Counted from the first letter of the stretch, positions 8,014-17,091 are shown. The stretch is DNA of 64,000 nt from Nocardiopsis metallicus (GCF_014201115.1 NZ_JACHDO010000001.1:620001-684000); one strand, 5' to 3'. Notes: generated by a model not told the origin, from the letters alone. A program made the numbers and translations.

Positions 8014-9348
8014 GTGATGGGTGTGAGCACCAACGCCACCCCCAAGCGGCACACCGGGCACCGCGCCCGGCTCGCCCTGTCGCCTGAACAGGTGTCGGTG
8101 CTCGATGACCAGGCACACGCCGCCCGCACCCTGTGGAACCTCTTGCACGCCTGGTGGACCATGGCCAGCGAGAACCGGCGGGTGGATCTGAAGGACGCCG
8201 ACGCCGCGATCAAGCAGGCCCGCAAGGAGATCGGCTTCCTCAAGGCCCTGCCCGCCCAGGCCGCTCAGGCGGTGCTCAAGACCTACTTCCAGGCGTGGCG
8301 CAACTGCTGGGACAGACGGGCGGAAGAGCCGACGTTCAAGTCCCGCCTCCGCTCACAGATGGTGGTGGACATCCCCCAGGGCCGGGACCTGCACCTACAG
8401 CGGGTGCACCGCCGGTGGGGGATGGTGAACATCCCCAAGCTGGGGCGGGTCCGCTTCCGCTGGACCAAGGACCTGCCGGTGGGCAAACGCGCCAACAAGG
8501 AGAACCGGGTCACCGGGGCGCGGCTGGTCAAGGACGCCCTCGGGTGGCACATCAGCTTCCGCGTCCAGACCCTGGAACCGGTTCCCGAATCCCACCCCGG
8601 CCCCGAGGTGGGTATCGACGCCGGGATCGCGGTCCCCCTCGCTCTGTCCGACGGAACGACGTATGACCACCACCGCCCCCGCACCAATGAGGACGGTGGC
8701 CGCGCGGACCGCGACAAGTGGCTCAACCAGAGCGAGAAACAGAAACTGGCCAGCTTGGAGAAGCAGGCCGCCCACCAAAGAAGTTTCCGTGCACGCGGGG
8801 AGAGGATCTCCCATCGTCTGGTGCGGACCTACGACCAGATCAAGGCGCTCCGCGCAAAAGCCACGCGCAGGCACCTGGACTGGCAGCACAAAACCACCAC
8901 TGACATCGCCACCCGGTACGGCACCGTCGTGGTAGAGGCACTGGACATCACGAACATGGTCCGCTCCGCGCGCGGCACCATCGAACAGCCCGGGAAGAAC
9001 GTGGCTCAGAAGGCGGGGTTGAACCGGGCCATCGGCCAGGAGGCATGGGGGCGCACCGTCACCCTGCTGGGCTACAAGCTCGCCCAGCGCGGCGGAACCC
9101 TGTACAAGGTCCCGGCGCCGGGCACCTCGCAGCGGTGCTCGGAGTGCTTGGAGACCATCTCTGGGAGTCGGGGGTCCCAGGCCGTGTTCGTGTGCAAGAA
9201 CCCCGCGTGCGGCTGGTCGGGTAACGCCGACCACAACGCCGCGCGCAACGTTCTTCACCTGTTTCGGGCGGGCCACGTGCTCGTCCCGGCTGCCGGGAGG
9301 GCAGTCGGCAGGCGCGCTGGTCGCGTCAAGCCCGCCACCGCGAGGTAG
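8014..9348 (+). CDS. tnpB: TnpB RNA-guided endonuclease (IS605 OrfB, RuvC-like)
   Basis: A 444-residue TnpB with an intact RuvC site: Asp202 (VGIDAG), Glu308 (VVVEALD) and Asp406 (GNADHNAARN). A CxxC...CxxxxC zinc ribbon lies between the last two (Cys375, 378, 394, 399). A GTG at 8014, ATG at 8017 or GTG at 8023 could each start it. Known TnpBs are guided by an omega-RNA from the element's right end and cut DNA lacking the element, helping it persist. Here the 3' end of the gene lies about 40 bp from the element's right tip, so the omega-RNA would overlap the tnpB tail and extend into host sequence from 9390. Confidence 0.92.
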   Translation: MMGVSTNATPKRHTGHRARLALSPEQVSVLDDQAHAARTLWNLLHAWWTMASENRRVDLKDADAAIKQARKEIGFLKALPAQAAQAVLKTYFQAWRNCWDRRAEEPTFKSRLRSQMVVDIPQGRDLHLQRVHRRWGMVNIPKLGRVRFRWTKDLPVGKRANKENRVTGARLVKDALGWHISFRVQTLEPVPESHPGPEVGIDAGIAVPLALSDGTTYDHHRPRTNEDGGRADRDKWLNQSEKQKLASLEKQAAHQRSFRARGERISHRLVRTYDQIKALRAKATRRHLDWQHKTTTDIATRYGTVVVEALDITNMVRSARGTIEQPGKNVAQKAGLNRAIGQEAWGRTVTLLGYKLAQRGGTLYKVPAPGTSQRCSECLETISGSRGSQAVFVCKNPACGWSGNADHNAARNVLHLFRAGHVLVPAAGRAVGRRAGRVKPATAR

Positions 9349-9410
9349 GGGGAATCTCCCGGAACGCTTCAACCGGGAGAGCACTTCAAAAGAACGGCGC
9401 CAAGGAGATC
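9230..9410 (+). ncRNA. Predicted omega-RNA of TnpB (position inferred)
   Basis: In IS605-type elements the omega-RNA comes from the tnpB 3' end plus the right-end hairpin, and its guide is the host sequence just past the right end. Here the scaffold would include the hairpin 9356-9379 and the guide would begin at 9390 (AAGAACGGCGCCAAGG). The 5' limit given is a rough guess; only the hairpin and the element/host junction are seen directly. Confidence 0.35.
9355..9380. repeat. Right-end subterminal hairpin of the IS605-type element
   Basis: A perfect 8-bp stem, TCTCCCGG with CCGGGAGA, around a 10-nt loop. The tetranucleotide GAAT touches its 5' foot, and TCAA lies 6 bases past its 3' foot, immediately before the host sequence resumes. 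Confidence 0.7.
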
Positions 9411-10052
9411 GCCGCCCAGGAGGGCATGTCGCTCACCTTCATGGCCAAACCCAACGACCGCGAGGGCAACTCCTGCCACATCCACCTCTCACTGCGCGAC
9501 GACGACGGCGTCCCGGTCATGGCCCAGGGGCAGGGGCAGGGGCTTTCGGAGACCGGTCGCCACTTCCTCGGCGGTCAGTTGGCCGCGCTGCGCGAGTTCA
9601 CCCTGCTGCTCGCGCCCAACATCAGCTCCTACAAGCGCTTCGTCCCGGGCAGCTTCGCTCCCACCACCGTCGCCTGGGGCCACGACAACCACACCTGCGC
9701 GCTGCGGGTGGTCGGCCACGGGTCCTCACTGCGGGTGGAGAACCGGGTCCCCGGCGGCGACGTGAACCCCTACCTGGCCAGCGCCGCCATCGTCGCGGCC
9801 GGACTGCACGGGGTCGAGCACGGCATCGAACCGGGCGAGCCGCTCACCGGCAACGCCTACACCTCGGGTCTGCGCACCGTCCCCACCACCCTGCGCGAGG
9901 CCCTGCAGCTGTGGGAGGGCAGCGCGCTGGCCCGTGAGGCCTTCGGTGAGGAGGTCGTCGCCCACTACGCCAACCGCGCCCGCGTCGAACTCGCCGCCTT
10001 CGACGCCGCCGTCACCGACTGGGAGATGTTCCGCGGCTTCGAACGGATGTAA
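9390..10052 (+). pseudogene. 3' fragment of the glutamine-synthetase-like ligase gene
   Basis: The host frame resumes with KNGAKEIAAQEG, then LTFMAKPN and SCHIHLSL, the ATP/metal-binding core of glutamine synthetases, and continues to the normal C terminus at 10052 (TAA). The catalytic-domain His and Arg residues (HIHLSL, YKRFVPGS, NRVPGG) are intact here, but the acidic metal-binding residues that lie before KNGAKE in the family are gone. An internal ATG at 9426 could yield a 208-residue fragment, unlikely to be active. Codon boundaries match across the element (7502/9390), so excision would give an in-frame but internally deleted protein. Confidence 0.85.
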
Positions 10053-10081
10053 TCGACGCACAGGACAGGAGGGGACAACCG

Positions 10082-11500
10082 GTGAACACTGACGAGAGCA
10101 CACCGCCCAAACGGTCACGACGGTCCGAACCATACGAGCAGCGCGAACAGAAGGTGGTCGACCCGGCCAGCGGGGAGGTGGTGGCCACCGTCCCCCTGGC
10201 CTCCGAGGCCGAGACCGACGCCGCCGTCGCCCGCGCCGCCGCGGCCTTCCCCGCCTGGCGGGACACCCCGCCGGGCGAACGCGCCCGCCTGCTGCGCGCC
10301 GTGGCCGACCGCATCGACGCCCACACCGAGGAACTCGCCCAGCTGGAGGTCGCCAACGCCGGACACCCCGTCGGCCAGGCCCGCTGGGAGGCTGGTAACG
10401 CCAGGGACGTGTTCACCTACTTCTCGGCCGCACCCGAACGCGCTACCGGACGGCAGATCCCCGTTCCCGGCGGCTGGAGCGTCACCTTCGCCGACCCCCT
10501 CGGCGTGGTCGGCGTCATCGTCCCCTGGAACTTCCCGATGCCGGTCCTGTCCTGGGGCACCGCGCCAGCCCTGGCCGCGGGCAACACCGTCATCGTCAAA
10601 CCCGCCGAACTCACCCCGCTCACCGCCCTGCGCATCGGTGAACTCGCCCGCGAGGCGGGCCTGCCCGACGGTGTCCTGCAGATCCTGCCCGGCGCCGGAC
10701 CGGTGGCCGGAGCACGCCTGGTCCGCCACCCCGACGTCGCCAAGATCGTCTTCACCGGCTCCACCCGGGTGGGCAAGGGCATCATGGCGGCCGCCGCCGA
10801 GGACCTCACCCGCCTCACCCTCGAGCTCGGCGGCAAGAGCGCCAACATCGTCTTCGCCGACGCCGACCTGGACAAGGCCGCGGCCGCCGCGCCGATGGCC
10901 GCTTTCGACAACGCCGGACAGGACTGCTGCGCCCGCTCCCGCCTGCTCGTCCAGGCCGACGTGTACGAGCGCTTCCTGGAACTGCTGCGCCCGGCGGTGG
11001 AGGGGATCACCGTCGGCGACCCCCGCGACCCCGGCACCGGGATGGGTCCGCTGATCAGCGCCGCCCAGCGCGACCGCGTCGCCGCCTACGTGGATGGCGC
11101 CACCGTCCTCTTCCAGGGGAGTGCGCCCCGGGGGCCCGGTTTCTGGTTCCCGCCCACCGTGCTCGCCACCCACGACCCGGCCGAACCCGCCTTCCGCGAG
11201 GAGATCTTCGGCCCGGTCCTGTCCGTACTGCCCTTCGAGACCGAGGCCGACGCGGTGCGCATCGCCAACGACACCGCGTTCGGGCTGGCCGGATCGGTGT
11301 GGACCCGCGACGTCGGTCGGGCCCTGAGGGTCTCCCGGGCCGTCCGCGCCGGGAACCTGTCGGTGAACTCGCACTCGGCCGTGCGCTACTGGACGCCCTT
11401 CGGCGGCATGGGCCAGTCGGGTCTGGGCCGCGAACTGGGCCCGGACGCCCTGGACGCCTTCACCGAGACCAGGACCGTCTTCCTCTCCGACGACACCTGA
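10082..11500 (+). CDS. NAD(P)-dependent aldehyde dehydrogenase (PuuC-like)
   Basis: A 472-residue ALDH-superfamily enzyme. Visible motifs are PWNFP (Asn150), Lys173 in VKPAELTP, FTGSTRVGKG for cofactor binding, catalytic Glu248 in LELGGKS and nucleophile Cys282 in GQDCCA. The GTG start follows AGGAGGGG. It lies 29 bp after the broken ligase gene and 29 bp before an SDR, so the genes form one operon. In the gamma-glutamyl polyamine pathway such an enzyme oxidises gamma-glutamylaminobutyraldehyde to gamma-glutamyl-GABA; this role is inferred from the neighbouring PuuD. The element upstream may be polar on it unless a promoter within the element or fragment supplies transcription. Confidence 0.88.
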   Translation: MNTDESTPPKRSRRSEPYEQREQKVVDPASGEVVATVPLASEAETDAAVARAAAAFPAWRDTPPGERARLLRAVADRIDAHTEELAQLEVANAGHPVGQARWEAGNARDVFTYFSAAPERATGRQIPVPGGWSVTFADPLGVVGVIVPWNFPMPVLSWGTAPALAAGNTVIVKPAELTPLTALRIGELAREAGLPDGVLQILPGAGPVAGARLVRHPDVAKIVFTGSTRVGKGIMAAAAEDLTRLTLELGGKSANIVFADADLDKAAAAAPMAAFDNAGQDCCARSRLLVQADVYERFLELLRPAVEGITVGDPRDPGTGMGPLISAAQRDRVAAYVDGATVLFQGSAPRGPGFWFPPTVLATHDPAEPAFREEIFGPVLSVLPFETEADAVRIANDTAFGLAGSVWTRDVGRALRVSRAVRAGNLSVNSHSAVRYWTPFGGMGQSGLGRELGPDALDAFTETRTVFLSDDT

Positions 11501-11529
11501 CCGCCCCACCCCTGAGCTGGAGGAACACC

Positions 11530-12294
11530 ATGCAGCGATTCCAGGACCGCGTCGCCGTCATCACCGGGGCGGCGGGCGGTATCGGCCGCGCCACCGCGCT
11601 CCGCCTCTCGGAGGAGGGCGCCACCGTCATCGCCGTCGACCTCGACGAGGAGGGCGGCGGGAGCGTGGCCGAGGCCACCGGCGGCGCCTTCATCCGCGCC
11701 GACGTCACCGACGAAGCCGCGGTCGAAGCCCTCTTCGCCCGGGTCAGGGGCGAGTACGGCAGCGTGGACGCGGCTTTCAACAACGCCGGGATCTCACCGC
11801 CCGACGACGACTCCATCCTCACCACCAGCCTCGACACCTGGCGGCGGGTCCAGGAGGTCAACCTGACCTCCGTCTACCTTTGCTGCAAGTACGCCCTGCC
11901 GCACATGCGCGCACAGGGCAAGGGGGCGATCGTCAACACCGCGTCGTTCGTCGCCACCATGGGTGCCGCCACATCCCAGGTGTCCTACACCGCCAGCAAG
12001 GGCGGGGTACTCGCGCTCAGCCGCGAACTGGGCGTGCAGTTCGCCCGCGAGGGCATCCGGGTGAACGCGCTCTCTCCTGGGCCGGTGGACACACCCCTGC
12101 TGCGGGAACTGTTCGCCAAGGACCCCGAACGAGCCGCCCGCCGCCTGGTCCACGTCCCGCTGGGCCGTTTCGCCGAGGCCACCGAGATCGCCGCCGCGGT
12201 GGCCTTCCTGGCCAGCGACGACGCCTCGTTCGTCACGGCGTCCAACTTCCTCGTGGACGGCGGAATCTCCGGTGCCTACGTCACCCCGATCTAG
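11530..12294 (+). CDS. Short-chain dehydrogenase/reductase (classical SDR)
   Basis: A 254-residue classical SDR. It has the cofactor loop TGAAGGIG at residues 12-19, NNAG at 84-87, and a catalytic Ser139, Tyr153, Lys157 triad (SYTASKG). Asp37 at the end of the second strand favours NAD over NADP. ATG 11530 follows GGAGG. It sits in the polyamine operon between the aldehyde dehydrogenase and the PuuD hydrolase. Annotated relatives are often called 3-oxoacyl-ACP reductase, but nothing here supports fatty-acid synthesis; a role in processing an aldehyde or alcohol of the pathway is possible. Confidence 0.88.
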   Translation: MQRFQDRVAVITGAAGGIGRATALRLSEEGATVIAVDLDEEGGGSVAEATGGAFIRADVTDEAAVEALFARVRGEYGSVDAAFNNAGISPPDDDSILTTSLDTWRRVQEVNLTSVYLCCKYALPHMRAQGKGAIVNTASFVATMGAATSQVSYTASKGGVLALSRELGVQFAREGIRVNALSPGPVDTPLLRELFAKDPERAARRLVHVPLGRFAEATEIAAAVAFLASDDASFVTASNFLVDGGISGAYVTPI

Positions 12295-12350
12295 GTCCCT
12301 CCCTGCCCCGCCCCCAGACCCCGAACGAGAACCTGTTGGAGGCCGTTCAC

Positions 12351-13055
12351 ATGCCACCGGTCGTCGGCATCACCGCCTACGCGGAGCAGGCCCGCTGGGG
12401 CGAGGCCTGGGACCTGCCCGCCACCCTGCTGCCCCGGCACTACGCGGACTCGGTCGCCGCCACCGGCGCTGTGCCCCTCCTGCTGCCTCCGGTCGCCGGG
12501 GTCACCGGGGCGCTGGGCCGGCTGGACGGGCTGCTGCTGGCCGGGGGCGGTGACATCGACCCCGGCCGCTACGGCGCCCCGACCGGAACGCACACCGCCG
12601 GGGTCCAGGCGGGCCGCGACACCGCCGAGGTGGATCTGCTGGCCGGAGCGCTCGCCCGCGGCTTGCCGGTCCTGGGGGTGTGCCGGGGGATGCAGCTGCT
12701 CAACGTCTGCCGCGGCGGCACCCTCAACCAGCACCTGCCCGACGTGGTGGGCCACACCGGGCACCGCCAGCGCACCGGGATCTTCGACACCCACCCGGTC
12801 ACCGTCGCCGAGCACTCCCGCACCGCCCGGGTGCTGGGCCGCACCATGCTCGACGTACCCACCTACCACCACCAGTCCGTCGCCGACCTGGGCCGGAACG
12901 TCGCGGCCACCGCCTGGGCCGAGGACGGCACCATCGAGGCGATCGAGTACACCGACGTGTTCAACGTGCTCGGCGTGCAGTGGCATCCGGAGATGGGCAC
13001 CGATCCCGCCCTCTTCACCTGGCTCACCGAACGCGCCGCCGAAGGAGCCACCTGA
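12351..13055 (+). CDS. puuD: Gamma-glutamyl-gamma-aminobutyrate hydrolase (class I amidotransferase fold)
   Basis: A 234-residue peptidase C26 / GATase1-like hydrolase. The nucleophile is Cys111 in GVCRGMQLLN and the His212/Glu214 pair is in QWHPE. The LLAGGGDIDP motif near residue 62 and the YHHQSV segment are typical of PuuD-type enzymes, which release GABA (or a related amine acid) from its gamma-glutamyl conjugate. ATG 12351 is preceded by GGAGG. It is the last gene of the polyamine operon. No PuuB-type amine oxidase is present nearby, so that step must be encoded elsewhere. Confidence 0.87.
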   Translation: MPPVVGITAYAEQARWGEAWDLPATLLPRHYADSVAATGAVPLLLPPVAGVTGALGRLDGLLLAGGGDIDPGRYGAPTGTHTAGVQAGRDTAEVDLLAGALARGLPVLGVCRGMQLLNVCRGGTLNQHLPDVVGHTGHRQRTGIFDTHPVTVAEHSRTARVLGRTMLDVPTYHHQSVADLGRNVAATAWAEDGTIEAIEYTDVFNVLGVQWHPEMGTDPALFTWLTERAAEGAT

Positions 13056-13375
13056 CACCGTTGAAACCCAAGTGGGAGCCCCGCGGGTTCTGGAGCTCCA
13101 CCACGAGTCTCGGGAGCGGCAGGGGTTCGCCTCCCTCCACCCACAGGGGTTTGAGGGGCGGTTCTGTGTCGCTTACCGCGGTGCGTGGTGGGGCAGGCGC
13201 CCGGACGGCTGTGAGGCCGTCCCGGCCAAGCCGGGGCGGGCTGGTGACGCTCCTGGTTCTCTGGCCCAGCCGGAGCAGGCTTCCGGGAGGCTGCTAGCTT
13301 CTCGTGGCGGAATGCGGCCTTTCGGGCGCGAGATCACGGAGTGGTGGGCGGTGTGGGGTGGCGTGCGAACGGCGC
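13056..13375. other. Intergenic region, 320 bp
   Basis: This lies between puuD and the first propeller gene. A TAGCTT hexamer at 13295-13300 looks like an actinomycete -10 element and could drive the propeller operon. No other gene or structured element is evident. Confidence 0.5.
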
Positions 13376-15208
13376 ATGGAGAACGCCCTGTCCTGGGTCG
13401 GGGCGGGCGCGGTCGCGGGGGCGCTGCTCCTGGCGGCGGTGACCCTGGCCCTGCACCGGGCGGGCCAGGACACCGGGGTGATCGAGGAAGTCGGGTTGGC
13501 CTGGTTCTGGGCCTGCGTGCTCGGCGGGTTCGTCCTGGTGCTCGGGGTGCGGTGGAAGAACGTGCGTGCCGGCGAACCACCGGACGCGGAGAGGGGCTGG
13601 CACTACGCCCTCTGCCTGACCGGTACCGCGGTCCTCACAGCCCTCATCGCGGGCAACGGCGCGCTCCTGGGTGCGGACTCTCCTGCGATCGACGCGCTCT
13701 CCCCGACCGAGCTGAGGATGGCGGTCGTGGTCTGCGCTGTCCCCCTGGGCGTGCTGCTCATGTTGACCGTCGTGCGCCGACCGCTTCTGCCGCCCCGAAG
13801 CCGCTCTCTGCCGCCCTTCGCCGCGGGTGCGTTTGCCGTTGCCTTGGCCGGGACGTCCGTGCCGCTGGTCCTCGTCGACGAGGACCAGAGCGGCGTACGG
13901 CACGTCGTCGCCGAGGACCCGCCGGAGTCGGCGGCGCTCCCAGACCGGGTCAACCGGTCCGGCTGGGCCTGGGAACCCGAACCGTCGGGCACGATCGACC
14001 GGATCGTCCGGGGCGCTCACGGGCCCCTCGTGGTCCTCGACGACGGCGTGGTGTCTTTGGACGGGACCGACGGCACGGAGATCTGGTCGTACCGTGACCC
14101 CGCTGCCAGGGACGCCGCGGTCTGGGTAGGAAACGGACAGGTGCTCTTCACCCGTGTTCCGGAGCGGGACGAGGATGCCGCGGAACACGGCGGGAACGCA
14201 CCCGAAGAGCAGTTCACCCGGGTGTTCGACATGGTGGACGGTGAACTGGTCACCGAGTTCAGCGTAGACACGGGTGAGACTTCACGGGGCGGTGCCCGTA
14301 CTCTCGTGGGCTGGTCGGACGGTGTCCGTGTGCATTCCGACCGGCGCGATGGCGGCGAGCCGGACGAGGCGCCGGGGATGAGCGCCTGGGACGCGGAGTC
14401 CGGCGAGGAACTGTGGTACCGCGACCCGGGCCCCGAACCGGGGGCGGCCTGTGCAGGCGGACCGCCGCGGGTACGCGCCGAGACGGTCGTGTACGCCGTG
14501 GCCTGTGTCGATGAGGAGGATCTCACCGACAGTACACGGCAGATCGAATCCCTCATCCGTGACGAGGAACCCGACAAACGGTTCAGGGTGGTCGCCGTGG
14601 ATCTGCGTACCGGCGAGGAGTTGTGGAGCTACGGGCTGGAGGGGGAGGAGGTCTTCGTTCCCGACCGGCCGTGGGCGGTTCCGGGGGCGGAGGGCCGGGG
14701 CAGTGTCATCGCCGTGCTGGGCCACTACCGATCCGACCCCGTCCTCCTGCTCGACCCGGAGAGCGGAGAGGAACTCATGTACCTGAGTGAGGACATGGTC
14801 GAGGCGGCGGAGGGCTTTTCCCAGGAGGCGGTCATCGACGTCGACGGCAGCGGCGTCACCATGCTGTTCTCCCGGTCGGGCGAGGGGTCCGAGGTCGACC
14901 GCATCGATCCGGACGGTCACCGTACTTCGCTGATCGGCGCGGGCGGTGCCCACGTCAGCCGTCACAGCCACAGGGCCGTACTGCCGGAGCAGGTGGTGTT
15001 CGCCGCTGATGAATCCCCGGAGACCGGGGACCGTGCCCAGGTCAGTGTCGCCTCGCACGGTGAGCTTTTCGGTGAGGGGCTGCGCAACCGGATCGTTCTG
15101 GAAACCCGGGCGAATGTGGGACAGCTCGTGGCTGTCCCCGGTGGCGTCGCGGCCCTAGTGGCCGAGCCGTACCACCAGGGCGCGCGGGTGGAAGGGCTGG
15201 TGCCGTGA
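13376..15208 (+). CDS. Propeller-family membrane protein, paralog 1 (5 TM + PQQ-like beta-propeller)
   Basis: A 610-residue protein. Five hydrophobic helices fill the first ~155 residues (starting LSWVGAGAVAGALLLAAVT). A short linker leads to a repeat region with blades such as GPLVVLDDGVVSLDGTDGTE and DLRTGEELWSYG, the PQQ-like beta-propeller signature. The GW-x-W...P motif opens the propeller and the chain ends with G-L-V-P. Five helices with a short N terminus would place the propeller outside the cell. It overlaps the next paralog by 4 bp. Four more paralogs are in this window. Function unknown; these are not PQQ dehydrogenases. The ATG 13376 start is chosen because the first helix follows it; GTG 13304 is possible. 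Confidence 0.75.
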   Translation: MENALSWVGAGAVAGALLLAAVTLALHRAGQDTGVIEEVGLAWFWACVLGGFVLVLGVRWKNVRAGEPPDAERGWHYALCLTGTAVLTALIAGNGALLGADSPAIDALSPTELRMAVVVCAVPLGVLLMLTVVRRPLLPPRSRSLPPFAAGAFAVALAGTSVPLVLVDEDQSGVRHVVAEDPPESAALPDRVNRSGWAWEPEPSGTIDRIVRGAHGPLVVLDDGVVSLDGTDGTEIWSYRDPAARDAAVWVGNGQVLFTRVPERDEDAAEHGGNAPEEQFTRVFDMVDGELVTEFSVDTGETSRGGARTLVGWSDGVRVHSDRRDGGEPDEAPGMSAWDAESGEELWYRDPGPEPGAACAGGPPRVRAETVVYAVACVDEEDLTDSTRQIESLIRDEEPDKRFRVVAVDLRTGEELWSYGLEGEEVFVPDRPWAVPGAEGRGSVIAVLGHYRSDPVLLLDPESGEELMYLSEDMVEAAEGFSQEAVIDVDGSGVTMLFSRSGEGSEVDRIDPDGHRTSLIGAGGAHVSRHSHRAVLPEQVVFAADESPETGDRAQVSVASHGELFGEGLRNRIVLETRANVGQLVAVPGGVAALVAEPYHQGARVEGLVP

Positions 15209-16992
15209 TGCGCTGGATCATTGCGGACACGGTCTGGCGGCTGATCTCCTGGGCGGGCACCGGGGCGGTCCTGGGCGGAGGGCTCGCGCTGGTCGTGGCC
15301 GCCGCACTGAGCCCCGAGGAGCGGTGGGACGGGGTCACTCCGCTGCTTCACTGGGGGCTGGGAGGCGCGGTCGTCCTGCTCGCCGTCGTCTGGGCTCTGC
15401 GCGGCGGTGAACAGCGGCCCGATTCAGGGTGGGACCGTCACCCGGGTGAGGGTTCGGGTCCGCTCCGTGCGGCGACCGTCCTCGTGGGGTGCCTGGCGGT
15501 GCTGGTGGCCCTGCGGGAGGTCCCGGCCGCCCGTACCCCGGTGCGCGCGTCGGGCGAGGGGGAGCCGCTGCCGGACGTCCTGGTGGACTTCGGAGCGATC
15601 TCCCACCTGTGGTACCTGGCTGCGCTCACGCTGCTGGCGGGCGCGCTGATGCTCGCAGCCTCCGGACGGCCCGAACCGCTGCGACCTGCCGGAGGATTGC
15701 CCCGTCGCCAGGCGATCCTGTCCGGAACCGCACCGATCGTCGTGATCGCGGTGCTCGCTTCTCCCGCGGTCCTGGAGCGGGACCGCTCCGTGCACACCCT
15801 TGCCGAACCGCTCACCGAGGTCGAGGCTTCCTCCTCGACCCACGGTGACGAGGTCACCTGGGTGTGGAAGCATCCCGAAGCGGGGTCGGCGGGTGAGGTC
15901 TCCGTGGCCGCGACGCATACCGGTGCGCTGGTTCAGGGCCCTGGGGGCGTGTGGGCCCTGGACAGTCGGGACGGCGCTGAACTCTGGCGGTTCCAACCGG
16001 TCGGTGAGGTTCTGCGGGCCGAGGTCACTCCTGACGGCGAACGTGTGGCGGTGCTGTACCGGGACGAGAGCGGCCCGGAGGGCGAGCAGCGGTCCGTGGC
16101 GGTGTTGGTCGCAGACACCGGCCAGTTGGTCGGTTATCACCGGGTCCGGAACGAGGTGGACCGGTTTCTCGTGACCGACCGCGCTTTCCTGCAAGTGGAG
16201 GAGAGCGGCCGCTTCACCGTCCGGGACCATGAATCCGGGGAGTCGGTCCGCTACCAGAGGGACCGAGGGTGCACGCAGACCGGCGCTCCGGTCGTCGCGG
16301 GTTCCAGGATCCTGGTCCCTGAGGAGTGCCCTTCGGACGAGGACGGCGCCGAGTCTGCAGGGGAGGATTACCACCAGCTGCGGGTGCTGACCGAGACCGG
16401 TGACACCTACGGCAGACGCACGATCCCCGGGCCCGCGGAGCGGGTGCTGTCCGCCCCCGACGGCTGGGCCGTGGTGGTTCACTACGGCGGTGACGAACCG
16501 GGTGCGCTGACCCTCCGCAGCCAGGTCACCGGTGTGACAGCCCGAGGTCTGCCCACCGAACCCGGCCGGGTGGTTCCCGTCGACGGGGAACTGCTGATGT
16601 ACACCGAGTCCGACGAGGAAACCGACCAGGTCGAGTACCGCCTGGAGCGGCCGGTGGTCGGCAAACCGGGTGGAGAGGTCCCCGACACCGAGACCGTAGA
16701 CAGCCTCGTGTTCGCCACCCCAGCCCCCGCTCCGGAGAGCGTCGCGGTGAACGCGGAGCTGTTCGCCGCCGTCCGCGCGGAGGGACCCGACGGGAACGGC
16801 CCGGCCAGCCTGCTCGTCGGTACCTGGGGTGCCGGCGGCATCGAGGTTCCGCTGGACTCGGCTGCTGGGGGCCTCGCCCCGGACGGCTCGGCCTTCGGGG
16901 TGGCGCTGGTCCCGCGGGCGATCGTGGTGTCCGGGTTCTCCGTCGGTGACCGTGCCCAGGTCATCGGGGTGGGTTCCGGTTCCGTGAGCTGA
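15205..16992 (+). CDS. Propeller-family membrane protein, paralog 2 (5 TM + PQQ-like beta-propeller)
   Basis: A 595-residue paralog of the preceding protein and co-transcribed with it: GTG 15205 (or ATG 15208) overlaps the upstream TGA. Five membrane segments lie in about the first 185 residues (first: ISWAGTGAVLGGGLALVV). The propeller begins near VTWVWKHPEAGS and contains GGVWALDSRDGAELWRFQ-type blades. Its sequence has drifted more than the others (acidic loops, weaker GTGEELW repeats), which suggests divergence after duplication. No enzymatic motif or cysteine pair stands out. Function unknown. Confidence 0.75.
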   Translation: MMRWIIADTVWRLISWAGTGAVLGGGLALVVAAALSPEERWDGVTPLLHWGLGGAVVLLAVVWALRGGEQRPDSGWDRHPGEGSGPLRAATVLVGCLAVLVALREVPAARTPVRASGEGEPLPDVLVDFGAISHLWYLAALTLLAGALMLAASGRPEPLRPAGGLPRRQAILSGTAPIVVIAVLASPAVLERDRSVHTLAEPLTEVEASSSTHGDEVTWVWKHPEAGSAGEVSVAATHTGALVQGPGGVWALDSRDGAELWRFQPVGEVLRAEVTPDGERVAVLYRDESGPEGEQRSVAVLVADTGQLVGYHRVRNEVDRFLVTDRAFLQVEESGRFTVRDHESGESVRYQRDRGCTQTGAPVVAGSRILVPEECPSDEDGAESAGEDYHQLRVLTETGDTYGRRTIPGPAERVLSAPDGWAVVVHYGGDEPGALTLRSQVTGVTARGLPTEPGRVVPVDGELLMYTESDEETDQVEYRLERPVVGKPGGEVPDTETVDSLVFATPAPAPESVAVNAELFAAVRAEGPDGNGPASLLVGTWGAGGIEVPLDSAAGGLAPDGSAFGVALVPRAIVVSGFSVGDRAQVIGVGSGSVS

Positions 16993-17091
16993 TTGCCGCG
17001 CTGACCCCTGAGCCGGCCTGGTCTGAACGGCCCCGCCGATGCGGTAGGGTTTTACCTGTTGGCGGGGGCGGAAACGCCGTCGCTCAACGGA

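Larger units (their letters stand above)
7503..9389. mobile_element. IS200/IS605-family insertion sequence (IS605 type, tnpA and tnpB divergent)
   Basis: A roughly 1.89-kb element with a Y1-transposase gene on the minus strand and a TnpB gene on the plus strand. The left subterminal hairpin is at 7521-7540 (CTCCGG/CCGGAG, 8-nt loop). At the right end, GAAT (9352-9355) directly precedes a 7-bp stem (CTCCCGG/CCGGGAG, 9356-9379), and TCAA at 9386-9389 marks the likely cleavage end. The GAAT/TCAA pair is the same as the guide/cleavage pair described for IS608. There are no inverted terminal repeats or target duplication, as expected for this family. The right border is set by resumption of the host reading frame at 9390; the left border (about 7503) may be off by a few bases. 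Confidence 0.85.

Noticed and set aside
8014-9348. Cas12-type CRISPR nuclease
   Set aside because: Size, neighbouring TnpA and end hairpins identify TnpB; no repeat array is present in the window.
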